Below, piece after piece: positions 8,279-15,663 of a stretch of 64,000 bases of DNA. Location of the stretch: the NCBI RefSeq assembly GCF_001654495.1, contig NZ_CP015849.1:1936501-2000500 (forward strand). The letters run 5' to 3'. Below the pieces are notes generated by a model. It was not told the DNA's origin and did no database searches. It saw only the letters and a list, made by a program, of their open reading frames with translations. The stretch is from Streptomyces sp. SAT1 (GTDB taxonomy: Bacteria; Actinomycetota; Actinomycetes; Streptomycetales; Streptomycetaceae). Position 1 is the stretch's first letter; each line of letters opens with the position of its first letter. A program made the position numbers and the translations under genes.

Positions 8279-9169
8279 TTACTGGGCGGGCGGCTGGATG
8301 TAGTCCTCCAGGCGGGCCACGGTGAAGCCCTGCTCCTGGATGCGCTCCAGCATGTTGGCGAACATCGTCGTCATGGTCGTGCCCTTGAGCTCGGAAGGGC
8401 CGCGGAAGTGGGCCAGGATGATGTCGCCGGGGCGCAGCTTCTTGTCCGCGGTCTGGTACTGCATGTTGCGGATCTGCATGGACTCCCGCCACCAGACGAT
8501 CGCGCGGGGCCCGCACGCGCTCACCGCCGCCTTGGTGTCGGCGTTGTAGGCGCCGTAGGGCGGCCGGAACAGCAGCGGAGCGGTGCCGTACTGCTGGGTG
8601 AGGATCTTCTGGTCGCCGCAGATCTCCTGCTTCTGGCGGGACAGCGGGAGGGTGTTCATGACGGGGTGGTGCAGGGTGTGGTTCTGGATGTGGTTGCCCA
8701 TCTCCTGCAACGGCTTGAAATACGCGTAGTCCGACTTGGCCGCGTCGTTCATCAGGAACATCGAGACCGGCACCTTCAGGTCCCGCATCATCCGGATGAA
8801 CTTGGGGTCCTTCTCCTGCCCGTCGTCCAGCGTGATGAAGACGATCTTCTGCGAGGTCGGTATGTGGGTGAGGACCGGGACGGTGCCGTGCGCGGAGAGC
8901 TTGACGGGCTTGTCGGCCGGGGGCGCGGGGGCCGCGGGCAGGGGCTTGAGCCCCCACTTGTGCCAGGCGGCGGCTTCGGCCGCGGTGTCCCGGTGGGCGC
9001 CGGCCGTGGGCGAGGGACCGCGCGTGGCGCCCGTGGATGCGGTGGAGCCGCCCGGTTCGCCGCCTGCGTCCCCGCTGCCGCCCGTGCCGCAGCCGCCGGC
9101 CGTCAGCGCCAGGACGGCCGTGCCCGCCAGCGCCCCGTAGAACCTGCCTGCCCTGCTGTGCCGCTTCAC
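8279..9169 (-). CDS. secreted polysaccharide deacetylase (CE4)
   Basis: Carbohydrate esterase family 4 (NodB homology) enzyme that removes acetyl groups from a cell-wall or chitin-type polysaccharide outside the cell. The hydrophobic N-terminus ends in ALTAGGC, a possible but weak lipobox with Cys27, followed by a low-complexity Gly/Ser/Thr/Ala linker to about residue 85. The metal site is visible: the family's TFDDG appears as ITLDDGQ, the His pair is in NHTLHHP, and RPPYG completes the set. The GTG at 9169 has GAAGGAG nine bases upstream and starts directly with basic residues and the hydrophobic core. Upstream in-frame ATGs would put an unlikely polar extension before the signal. It is divergent from the ArsC-like gene. 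Confidence 0.88.
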   Translation of the reverse strand: MKRHSRAGRFYGALAGTAVLALTAGGCGTGGSGDAGGEPGGSTASTGATRGPSPTAGAHRDTAAEAAAWHKWGLKPLPAAPAPPADKPVKLSAHGTVPVLTHIPTSQKIVFITLDDGQEKDPKFIRMMRDLKVPVSMFLMNDAAKSDYAYFKPLQEMGNHIQNHTLHHPVMNTLPLSRQKQEICGDQKILTQQYGTAPLLFRPPYGAYNADTKAAVSACGPRAIVWWRESMQIRNMQYQTADKKLRPGDIILAHFRGPSELKGTTMTTMFANMLERIQEQGFTVARLEDYIQPPAQ

Positions 9170-9311
9170 CGCGCCGTTCTCCTTCTGCTGTGCGTACGAA
9201 TGCCGTACGGGCATCCGTGAGGAAGACGAGTCGTACGCGCGTGCGGTGCCGTTTCCGGCCACCCGAACCGTACGGAGGCCCGTCGGCGGGTCCGCCGGAG
9301 ACGGCGGCGGC

Positions 9312-9317
9312 TACCGT
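9312..9317 (+). promoter_or_regulatory. -10 element of a candidate leaderless promoter
   Basis: TACCGT ends six bases before the ATG at 9324, which lacks a ribosome site. This is consistent with leaderless transcription. Confidence 0.4.
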
Positions 9318-9323
9318 GGCCGC

Positions 9324-9686
9324 ATGGAGATCTGGATCAATCCGGCCTGCTCGAAGTGCCGCGGCGCGATCGGCGTGCTGGACGCCGAGGGCGCCGAGTA
9401 CACCGTGCGCCGCTACCTGGAGGACGTACCGACCGAGGACGAGATCCGGACGGTGCTGGCCCGGCTCGGGCTCGAACCGTGGGACATCACCCGCACCCAG
9501 GAGGCCGCCGCGAAGGAGCTGGGCCTGAAGGACTGGCCGCGCGAGGACGCCGCGCGCGGGCGCTGGATCGCCGCGCTGGCCGCGCACCCGAAGCTGATCC
9601 AGCGGCCGATCATCACCGCCGACGACGGCACGGCGGTGGTGGGGCGGACCGAGGAGGCGGTCCGGGACGCGCTCGGCCGGGGCTGA
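9324..9686 (+). CDS. ArsC/Spx-family arsenate-reductase-like protein
   Basis: A 120-residue thioredoxin-fold protein of the ArsC family. It opens with MEIWINPACSKCRGA, where CSKC is the redox motif and the first Cys is the family's catalytic position. A later stretch around LIQRPIIT matches the RPI motif of ArsC proteins. The length is typical. It is not in an arsenic operon (no arsR, pump or thioredoxin gene nearby), so a general thiol-redox role is as likely as arsenate reduction. The homologous position just before glnII is conserved in Streptomyces. The start ATG lies six bases after a -10-like element. Confidence 0.85.
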   Translation: MEIWINPACSKCRGAIGVLDAEGAEYTVRRYLEDVPTEDEIRTVLARLGLEPWDITRTQEAAAKELGLKDWPREDAARGRWIAALAAHPKLIQRPIITADDGTAVVGRTEEAVRDALGRG

Positions 9687-9736
9687 CGGGCCGGGCGGCG
9701 GCCGGTTCGGAGGCGCGGACGCGCCGCCGCTCCCGC

Positions 9737-9775
9737 GGTAACACGGGGTTCACACTCGGGCAACGGCCGGGAAAC
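9737..9775 (+). promoter_or_regulatory. GlnR box of glnII (two a/b half-site pairs)
   Basis: a-site GGTAAC (9737-9742), six bases, b-site TTCAC (9749-9753), then a-site GGCAAC (9759-9764), six bases, b-site GAAAC (9771-9775). The 22-base period and six-base spacers are identical to those before glnA. Known GlnR target architecture. Confidence 0.85.
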
Positions 9776-9898
9776 CGGCTGTTGACAGGCTGCGGGTATC
9801 CACCGCGACGCACCGGTGCCGCCGCCCCGCCAGGGCGGCCCGGCGGCACCGCACCGCACCGCGCGTGCACCCGTGACACCCCGAAGGATGTGGCCCCC

Positions 9899-10927
9899 GT
9901 GAGCTTCAAGGCTGAGTACATCTGGATCGACGGCACCGCGCCGACGGCCAAGCTGCGTTCCAAGACGAAGATCCTCAGCGACGACGCCCAGGGGACCGAG
10001 CTGCCGCTGTGGGGCTTCGACGGGTCCTCCACCAACCAGGCCGAGGGCCACTCCTCCGACTGCGTGCTCAGGCCGGTCTTCTCCTGCCCCGACCCGATCC
10101 GCGGCGGCGCCGACCTGCTCGTCCTGTGCGAGGTCCTCGACACCGACCTCACCCCGCACGTGTCCAACACCCGCGCCGCGCTCGCCGGCACCGCCGAGCG
10201 GTTCGCCGCGCAGGAGCCGGTCTTCGGCATCGAGCAGGAGTACACCTTCTTCAAGGGCTCGCGCCCGCTCGGCTTCCCCGAGGGCGGCTTCCCGGCCGCG
10301 CAGGGCGGCTACTACTGCGGGGTCGGCTCCGACGAGATCTTCGGCCGCGACGTGGTCGAGGCCCACCTGGAGAACTGCCTCAAGGCGGGCCTGGACATCT
10401 CCGGGATCAACGCCGAGGTCATGCCGGGCCAGTGGGAGTTCCAGGTCGGCCCGCTCGCCCCGCTGGAGGTCGCCGACCAGCTCTGGGTGGCCCGCTGGCT
10501 GCTCTACCGCACCGCCGAGGACTTCGGCGTCTCCGCGACCCTGGACCCCAAGCCGGTCAAGGGCGACTGGAACGGCGCGGGCGCGCACACCAACTTCTCC
10601 ACCCGGGCGATGCGCGAGGGCTACGAGGCGATCGTCACCGCGTGCGAGGCGCTCGGCGAGGGCTCCAAGCCGCTGGACCACGTGAAGAACTACGGCGCGG
10701 GCATCGACGCCCGGCTCACCGGTCTGCACGAGACCGCCCCCTGGGACACCTACCGCTACGGCGTCTCCGACCGCGGCGCCTCGGTGCGCATCCCCTGGCA
10801 GGTCGAGAAGGACGGCAAGGGCTACATCGAGGACCGCCGCCCGAACGCCAACGTCGACCCGTACGTCGTGACGCGGCTGCTCGTCGACACCTGCTGCGCG
10901 GCGCTGGAGAAGGCCGGCCAGGTCTGA
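9899..10927 (+). CDS. glnII: glutamine synthetase type II (eukaryotic-type)
   Basis: A 342-residue GSII, shorter than GSI and not subject to adenylylation, which makes glutamine from glutamate, ammonium and ATP. GSII patterns are clear: LPLWGFDGSSTNQAEG, GIEQEYTFF, PGQWEFQVG, GDWNGAGAHTN and the C-terminal RRPNANVDPY. The GTG at 9899 is used because homologues start SFKAEYIWIDG and a GAAGGA site lies about 10 bases upstream; the open frame extends further upstream without coding character. It is controlled by the adjacent GlnR box and followed by a terminator. A second, heat-labile GS of this type is standard in Streptomyces. Confidence 0.97.
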   Translation: MSFKAEYIWIDGTAPTAKLRSKTKILSDDAQGTELPLWGFDGSSTNQAEGHSSDCVLRPVFSCPDPIRGGADLLVLCEVLDTDLTPHVSNTRAALAGTAERFAAQEPVFGIEQEYTFFKGSRPLGFPEGGFPAAQGGYYCGVGSDEIFGRDVVEAHLENCLKAGLDISGINAEVMPGQWEFQVGPLAPLEVADQLWVARWLLYRTAEDFGVSATLDPKPVKGDWNGAGAHTNFSTRAMREGYEAIVTACEALGEGSKPLDHVKNYGAGIDARLTGLHETAPWDTYRYGVSDRGASVRIPWQVEKDGKGYIEDRRPNANVDPYVVTRLLVDTCCAALEKAGQV

Positions 10928-10943
10928 CCCGTACGGCAGACCC

Positions 10944-10971
10944 GGGGCGTCCACCGCACGGTGGGCGCCCC
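10944..10971 (+). terminator. glnII terminator
   Basis: A 12-bp stem with one G-T pair (10944-10955 with 10960-10971) and a 4-base loop, 17 bases past the stop codon. Confidence 0.75.
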
Positions 10972-11046
10972 TCGTGCTGTCCGGGAAACCGTCCGAGCAG
11001 TGAGAGGAGGGTCCTGTCCGGGCGCGGCGTCTGCTTCAATGGAGCC

Positions 11047-11169
11047 ATGGCCAGCTTCCAGAAGTGCAGCGCGACGGGTCGCCATGACCTCGAGCCCTTC
11101 TGGCCTTCCCGTCAGCACCACGACTTCGACCGGGTGTGTTGCCGCGCGACGATCGCGCGGGCCCTGTAG
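11047..11169 (+). CDS. possible leader peptide (40 aa)
   Basis: A 40-codon frame from an ATG with GGAG three bases upstream. Its C-terminal half, SRQHHDFDRVCCRATIARAL, resembles the short Arg/His-Asp-x-x-Arg-Val putative leader peptides found upstream of Streptomyces genes, often linked to sulfur or cysteine metabolism. It precedes the winged-helix gene rather than a sulfur gene. The resemblance is by eye and could be chance. Translation of its Cys-Cys pair could in principle act as a sensor. It overlaps another small frame at 11136. Confidence 0.4.
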   Translation: MASFQKCSATGRHDLEPFWPSRQHHDFDRVCCRATIARAL

Positions 11170-11282
11170 AGCCGTACACCCCGGTCTCCGGCCAGCGCAC
11201 CACGACGTACGTCCCCGGCGCCCGCGACCACGAACTCGCCGCCGCCGTCCCGACCGACGAACTCGACGCGCGAAAGAGCTGA
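11136..11282 (+). CDS. possible small protein (48 aa)
   Basis: A frame opening at GTG 11136. From about 11172 it shows strong G/C third positions and a protein-like sequence (EPYTPVSGQRTTTYVPGARD and then Ala/Glu/Asp-rich to the stop). No ribosome site precedes the GTG, and the first dozen codons overlap the 11047 frame. It ends seven bases before the next gene, so it may be translated together with the winged-helix protein. No homology recognised. Confidence 0.35.
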   Translation: MLPRDDRAGPVEPYTPVSGQRTTTYVPGARDHELAAAVPTDELDARKS

Positions 11283-11288
11283 CCTCTC

Positions 11289-11942
11289 ATGGCGACCTCT
11301 CGTTCCCTGACCACCGCCGCCCTGCCCGCCGCCCTCCCCGCCTCTTCCGGATCCGCCGCCTCCCCCGCCTCCCCCGCGCCCGCCGCCCGGCACCGGCTGC
11401 GGGCCGTGGACCGGGACGAGGTCGTGGACGTGACGGAGTTCCTGCCGCCGGGCGCCACCTGGCTGCCGGCCCCGCAGCACACCCTGCCCGCCCTGCCGGG
11501 CCGCCCGCCGATGATCGGCTACCTGGTGCTGGTCCCGGCCGACCAGCAGCCGCCGTTCCCGCCGGTGGCCGTGCCCGACCGCCCGCAGGCGGCCCCGGTG
11601 ACGGCCGGTGGGGGCACCGGTACCGCCGCCGCGGACTCCGCGGGCGGCGATCCGCTGGTCCGGGTGGACACCGCACGGCGGGTCGCCGCGGTCGGCGGAC
11701 GCGAACTCGACCTCACCTACCTGGAGTTCGAGCTGCTCGCGCATCTCGTCGCGCATCCGCACCGGGTGCACACCCGCGACCAGCTCGTCACCACGGTGTG
11801 GGGCTACGGCCACGTGGGCGACGGCCGCACCGTGGACGTGCACGTGGCCCGGCTGCGCCGCAAGCTCGGCGCCGAACACCGCGCCGCCATCCAGACGGTG
11901 CGCCGGGTGGGCTACAAGTACGCGCCGCCGAGCGGCCGTTGA
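11289..11942 (+). CDS. winged-helix DNA-binding protein (OmpR-type C-terminal domain)
   Basis: A 217-residue regulator. The N-terminal half (to about 120) is Pro/Ala-rich with a small beta region around RHRLRAVDRDEVVDVTEFLPPG. The C-terminal half (about 125-215) is a Trans_reg_C winged helix, with LDLTYLEFELLAHLVAHPHRVHT, the recognition helix within GRTVDVHVARLRRKL, and the wing GYKYAPP. It lacks a receiver domain and phospho-acceptor Asp, so it is not a classic response regulator. Stand-alone proteins of this design are common in Streptomyces and their targets are mostly unknown. The ATG at 11289 has only a weak GAGCTGA upstream. Confidence 0.82.
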   Translation: MATSRSLTTAALPAALPASSGSAASPASPAPAARHRLRAVDRDEVVDVTEFLPPGATWLPAPQHTLPALPGRPPMIGYLVLVPADQQPPFPPVAVPDRPQAAPVTAGGGTGTAAADSAGGDPLVRVDTARRVAAVGGRELDLTYLEFELLAHLVAHPHRVHTRDQLVTTVWGYGHVGDGRTVDVHVARLRRKLGAEHRAAIQTVRRVGYKYAPPSGR

Positions 11943-12029
11943 CCGGCCGCTGACCGGCCGGGACGCGCCCGCTCTGCCGACAGCAGAGCCCTGTTCCCTC
12001 CCCCGGCCGGACCGGGCACAGTCACCGGT

Positions 12030-13040
12030 ATGAGACTTCTGGTGCTGGGTGGTTCGGATTTCGCGGGGCGGGCCGTCGTCGAGGCGGCGGCAGGGCGCGG
12101 CTGGGACGTGACGGTCCTGAACCGGGGGCGGCGGCCGGCCGCCGCCCCCGGGGTGCGGTCGCTCGTCGGCGACCGCACCGCGCCCGACGGTCTTGCCGCC
12201 CTCGCCGCGGACGACGGGGAGTGGGACGCGGTCGTCGACACCTGGTCGGCCGGGCCCCGCCCGGTCCGCGACGCGGCGCGGCTGCTGCGGGGCCGCGCCG
12301 GGCGGTACGTGTACGTCTCGACGTGCTCGGTGTACGCCTGGGCGCCGCCCGCCGGGTACACCGAGGCGGCGCCGCTGGTGGAGGGCGCCGACCCGGACGC
12401 GGACGGCACCGACTACGCCCGCGACAAGCTGGGCGCCGAACTGGCGGTGACCGGCGCGTTCGGCGCCGGTGACTCCGTGCTGGTGCGCTCGGGGCTGATC
12501 CTCGGCCCGTACGAGAACATCGGCAGGCTGCCCTGGTGGCTCGGCCGGATCGCGCGCGGCGGGCCCGTCCTGGCGCCGGGACCGCGGGACCTGCCGTTGC
12601 AGTACGTCGACGTGCGCGACCTGGCCGCGTGGATCCTCGGCTCGGTGGAGCGGGAGCTGAGCGGGCCGTACAACCTGATGAGCCCGCAGGGGCACGCCAC
12701 CATGGGCGAGCTGCTGGACGCCTGCGCCGCGGTGACCGGCTCGGGTGCCGAGCTGCGCTGGACCGATCCGGAGACGGTCCTCGGCGCGGGCATCGAGCCG
12801 TGGACCCAGCTGCCGGTGTGGACGCCCCCGGGCAGCGCGGAGCACGACGCCCTGCACGCCGCCGACGTCTCCCGGGCGGTCGCGGCCGGACTGCGCTGCC
12901 GCCCGGTCGCCGAGACGGTCGCCGACACCTGGCGGTGGCTGTGCGACACCGGCGGCGTCGCCCCCCAGCGCCCGGACCGGCCCCCGGTGGGCCTGGACCC
13001 CGAGGTGGAGGCGAAGGTGCTGGGCCTCGGGCGGCCCTGA
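12030..13040 (+). CDS. NAD(P)-dependent epimerase/dehydratase-like reductase
   Basis: A 336-residue short-chain dehydrogenase of the extended type. The N-terminal Rossmann motif LVLGGSDFAGRAVV binds the nucleotide and is followed by NRGRR, whose arginines suggest NADPH preference. YVYVSTCSVY and a later YARDK give the Ser/Tyr-x3-Lys catalytic set (Tyr in TDYARDKLG). The C-terminal region resembles isoflavone-reductase and NmrA-like sugar-nucleotide enzymes. A possible -10 lies immediately before the ATG (CACAGT, 11 bases away). It is a stand-alone gene between two regulators, and the substrate is unknown. Confidence 0.85.
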   Translation: MRLLVLGGSDFAGRAVVEAAAGRGWDVTVLNRGRRPAAAPGVRSLVGDRTAPDGLAALAADDGEWDAVVDTWSAGPRPVRDAARLLRGRAGRYVYVSTCSVYAWAPPAGYTEAAPLVEGADPDADGTDYARDKLGAELAVTGAFGAGDSVLVRSGLILGPYENIGRLPWWLGRIARGGPVLAPGPRDLPLQYVDVRDLAAWILGSVERELSGPYNLMSPQGHATMGELLDACAAVTGSGAELRWTDPETVLGAGIEPWTQLPVWTPPGSAEHDALHAADVSRAVAAGLRCRPVAETVADTWRWLCDTGGVAPQRPDRPPVGLDPEVEAKVLGLGRP

Positions 13041-13125
13041 CACCGCGAGGGTGGTGCCGGCGACACCCCTCGTCCGGGGGCCCGGCCCCGTGACGGCCGC
13101 CGTCGCGCCGGGCGAGACTTGCCGC

Positions 13126-14418
13126 ATGGACACGAAGAGCGGGCAGGGTACGGGGGACGGCCGGGGCGCGGCCGGGCGGGCACGGACGGTGGGGACGGCC
13201 GGGGCGCGGGGGCTGCTGCTCGCCGTGGTCTCGCTGACCGGATCGATCACGCTGTTCGTGCTCGCCGTGCTGTCGATCGCCTTCGTGCCGCTCGGCATCG
13301 GCTTCCTCACCACCCCGCTGGTGCTCGGCGGCGTCCGGGCGTTCACCGACTGGCGGCGGCTGGTGGCCGCCGAGTGGTGCGGGGTGCGGATCCCGGCGGT
13401 GTACCGGCCGCTGCCCGAGGGCGCCGGGCCCTTTCGGCGCACCCTCGTCCTGCTGGGCGACCCGGCGACCTGGCGCGGCCTCGGCTGGCTGCTGACCGAC
13501 ATGACGGCCGGGTTCGCCACCGCGCTGCTGCCCGCCGCGCTGCTGCTCTACCCGCTGGAGGGCATCGCGCTGGGCGCCGGGCTGTGGCGGGCGTTCACGG
13601 ACGGCACGCACACCGGGTACTGGTACGCGTTCGTGCCCGTCTCCGGCCAGGCGACCGCGCTCGGCGCCGCCGCCCTCGGCGCGGCCCTGCTGGCGGTCGC
13701 CTGGCGCCTCACCCCGCTGCTGCTCAGGGGCCACTTCCTGCTCACCCGCTCCGTGCTCGGCGGCGGCAGCGGCGAACTGGCCGAGCGGGTGCGGGTGCTG
13801 ACCGAGACCCGGCGCGACGCGGTCGACACCTCCGCCGCCGAACTGCGGCGCATCGAACGCGATCTGCACGACGGCGCGCAGGCCCGGCTGATCGCGATGG
13901 GCATGGACCTGGGCACCGTGGAGGCGCTCATCGACCGCAGCCCGGAGCAGGCCAAGGAGCTGCTGGCGCGGGCCCGGAAGAACTCCGCCGACGCCCTGGT
14001 CGAACTGCGCGACCTGGTGCGCGGCATCCACCCGCCGGTGCTGGCCGAACGCGGACTCGGCGACGCGGTACGGGCGTTGGCGCTGCGGATGCCGGTGGAG
14101 ACCGAGGTGACCGTGGACCTGCCGGGCCGGGCCGAGGCGCCGGTGGAGTCGGCCGCGTACTTCGCGGTCAGCGAGGTGCTCACCAACGCCGTCAAGCACG
14201 CCGACGCCCACCGGGTCTGGATCGACCTGCACCACCGCGACGGTATGCTGCGCATCGCGATCACCGACAACGGCCGGGGCGGCGCGGTGATCGGGGCCGG
14301 ATCGGGCCTGGCCGGGATCGAGCGGCGGCTGGGTACGTTCGACGGCGTCCTGGCCGTCAGCAGCCCCGTGGGCGGCCCCACCATGGTCACCATGGAGATT
14401 CCGTGCGTGTTGTCCTAG
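13126..14418 (+). CDS. NarL-type sensor histidine kinase with Sensor domain
   Basis: A 430-residue membrane kinase. The N-terminal 225 residues form a multi-pass region of the Streptomyces Sensor type with about four hydrophobic segments. HisKA_3 dimerisation follows with RIERDLHDGAQARL (phospho-acceptor His248), then conserved DLVRGIHPPVLAERGL, and a C-terminal HATPase with N-box TNAVKHA and G-boxes DNGRGG and GSGLAGIERR. It is translationally coupled to the response regulator: the GTG at 14403 lies inside the last codons. The signal sensed is unknown. Confidence 0.92.
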   Translation: MDTKSGQGTGDGRGAAGRARTVGTAGARGLLLAVVSLTGSITLFVLAVLSIAFVPLGIGFLTTPLVLGGVRAFTDWRRLVAAEWCGVRIPAVYRPLPEGAGPFRRTLVLLGDPATWRGLGWLLTDMTAGFATALLPAALLLYPLEGIALGAGLWRAFTDGTHTGYWYAFVPVSGQATALGAAALGAALLAVAWRLTPLLLRGHFLLTRSVLGGGSGELAERVRVLTETRRDAVDTSAAELRRIERDLHDGAQARLIAMGMDLGTVEALIDRSPEQAKELLARARKNSADALVELRDLVRGIHPPVLAERGLGDAVRALALRMPVETEVTVDLPGRAEAPVESAAYFAVSEVLTNAVKHADAHRVWIDLHHRDGMLRIAITDNGRGGAVIGAGSGLAGIERRLGTFDGVLAVSSPVGGPTMVTMEIPCVLS

Positions 14419-15056
14419 CCGAAGACCTCTTCCTGCTGCGGGACGGGCTGGTGCGGCTCCTCGAAGCCCATGACTTCGAGATCGCGGCGGCGGTCGGGTC
14501 CGGCCCCGAGCTGGCCCGTGCGCTGGCCGAGCTGGAGCCGGACGTCGCCGTCGTCGACGTACGCCTGCCGCCCACGCAGACCGACGAGGGGCTCCAGTGC
14601 GCGCTGCGGGCCCGGCAGGAGCGGCCCGGTCTGCCGGTGCTGGTCCTCTCCCAGCACGTGGAGCAGCTGTACGCGCGCGAGCTGCTGGCCGACGGCAACG
14701 GCGCGGTGGGCTATCTGCTCAAGGACCGGGTGTTCGACGCGGCGCAGTTCATCGACGCGGTGCACCGGGTCGCCGCGGGCGGCACGGCGATGGACCCGCA
14801 GGTCATCCAGCAGTTGCTGGCGAGGCGTTCGGGTCCGGACCGGCGGCTGTCCCGGCTGACGCCGCGTGAACTGGAGGTGCTGGAGCTGATGGCGCAGGGC
14901 CGGTCGAACACCGCCATCGCGCACCAGCTCGTGGTCACCGAGCGGGCCATCGCCAAGCACACCTCCAACATCTTCGCGAAGCTCGGCCTGGAGGTCTCGG
15001 ACGACGACAACCGGCGGGTGCTGGCCGTCCTCGCCCATCTGGACCGCGACCGCTGA
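14403..15056 (+). CDS. NarL/LuxR-type response regulator
   Basis: A 217-residue two-component regulator, partner of the kinase it overlaps by 16 bases. The receiver domain holds the acidic pair AEDL near residues 7-8 and phospho-acceptor Asp52 in VVDVRLPP. Lys is in YLLKDRV. The C-terminal LuxR helix-turn-helix runs through LTPRELEVLELMAQGRSNTAIA and the recognition region KHTSNIFAKLGL. The GTG start overlaps the kinase 3' end, which implies coupled translation. Targets are not indicated by the context. Confidence 0.93.
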   Translation: MRVVLAEDLFLLRDGLVRLLEAHDFEIAAAVGSGPELARALAELEPDVAVVDVRLPPTQTDEGLQCALRARQERPGLPVLVLSQHVEQLYARELLADGNGAVGYLLKDRVFDAAQFIDAVHRVAAGGTAMDPQVIQQLLARRSGPDRRLSRLTPRELEVLELMAQGRSNTAIAHQLVVTERAIAKHTSNIFAKLGLEVSDDDNRRVLAVLAHLDRDR

Positions 15057-15116
15057 GCCCGCCCGGCGCGACGAGCGGCCCCCGCCGCAGGCAAACGGGT
15101 GTGCGAGAGTGGCCCG

Positions 15117-15617
15117 ATGGACCAGGACTGGGAAGAGCGCGTGACCGCCGCATGGGCCCGCTTCGGGGATCTTCCCGAGAGCGCGGCGCCCGCGTTCCGG
15201 GCGGAGGTCGACGCGCTCGTCGCGGAGTTGCCCGAGGACAGCCCGCTCGGACCGTTCGAGCGGGCCTGCGCGTGGGACTCCACCGGGCACTCGGACCGGG
15301 CGGTGCCGCTGTACCGGGAGGCGCTGGCGCGCGGGCTCGACGGCTACCGGGGCCGCCGCGCGAAGATCCAGCTCTCCAGTTCGCTGCGGAACACCGGGCA
15401 CCCGGAGGAGGGCGTCGAGCTGCTCACCCCCGAACTGGACGCTCCCTCTGACGAGTTGGACGACGCGGTACGCGCCTGCCTGGCGCTGTGCCTGTCGTCC
15501 CTCGGCCGGGACCGCGAGGGCCTGTCCCTGGTGCTGGGCGCCCTCGCCCCGCATCTGCCGCGCTATCAGCGCTCGATGGCCAACTACGCCCGCCTGCTGG
15601 TGGCTTCGGAGGACTGA
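15117..15617 (+). CDS. tetratricopeptide-repeat-like small protein
   Basis: A 166-residue acidic, all-helical protein. Helix pairs such as FERACAWDSTGHSDRAVPLYREAL resemble TPR units, with a conserved Ala/Gly/Tyr pattern repeated two or three times; this fits the short TPR_5-type proteins of Streptomyces. It is probably a scaffold or adaptor in the cytoplasm. The ATG at 15117 matches the family start MDQDWEERV; upstream in-frame codons look non-coding. It lies alone between the response regulator and the sigma-like membrane protein, without tight spacing to either. Confidence 0.75.
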   Translation: MDQDWEERVTAAWARFGDLPESAAPAFRAEVDALVAELPEDSPLGPFERACAWDSTGHSDRAVPLYREALARGLDGYRGRRAKIQLSSSLRNTGHPEEGVELLTPELDAPSDELDDAVRACLALCLSSLGRDREGLSLVLGALAPHLPRYQRSMANYARLLVASED

Positions 15618-15663
15618 GGCACGTGGGCGGTGACCAACCGCTCCTTTGCTCGTTCTGCTGGAC

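Noticed and set aside
9782..9787. TTGACA downstream of the glnII GlnR box as a -35
   Set aside because: No acceptable -10 is found at 16-19 bases, so it was not listed as a promoter.
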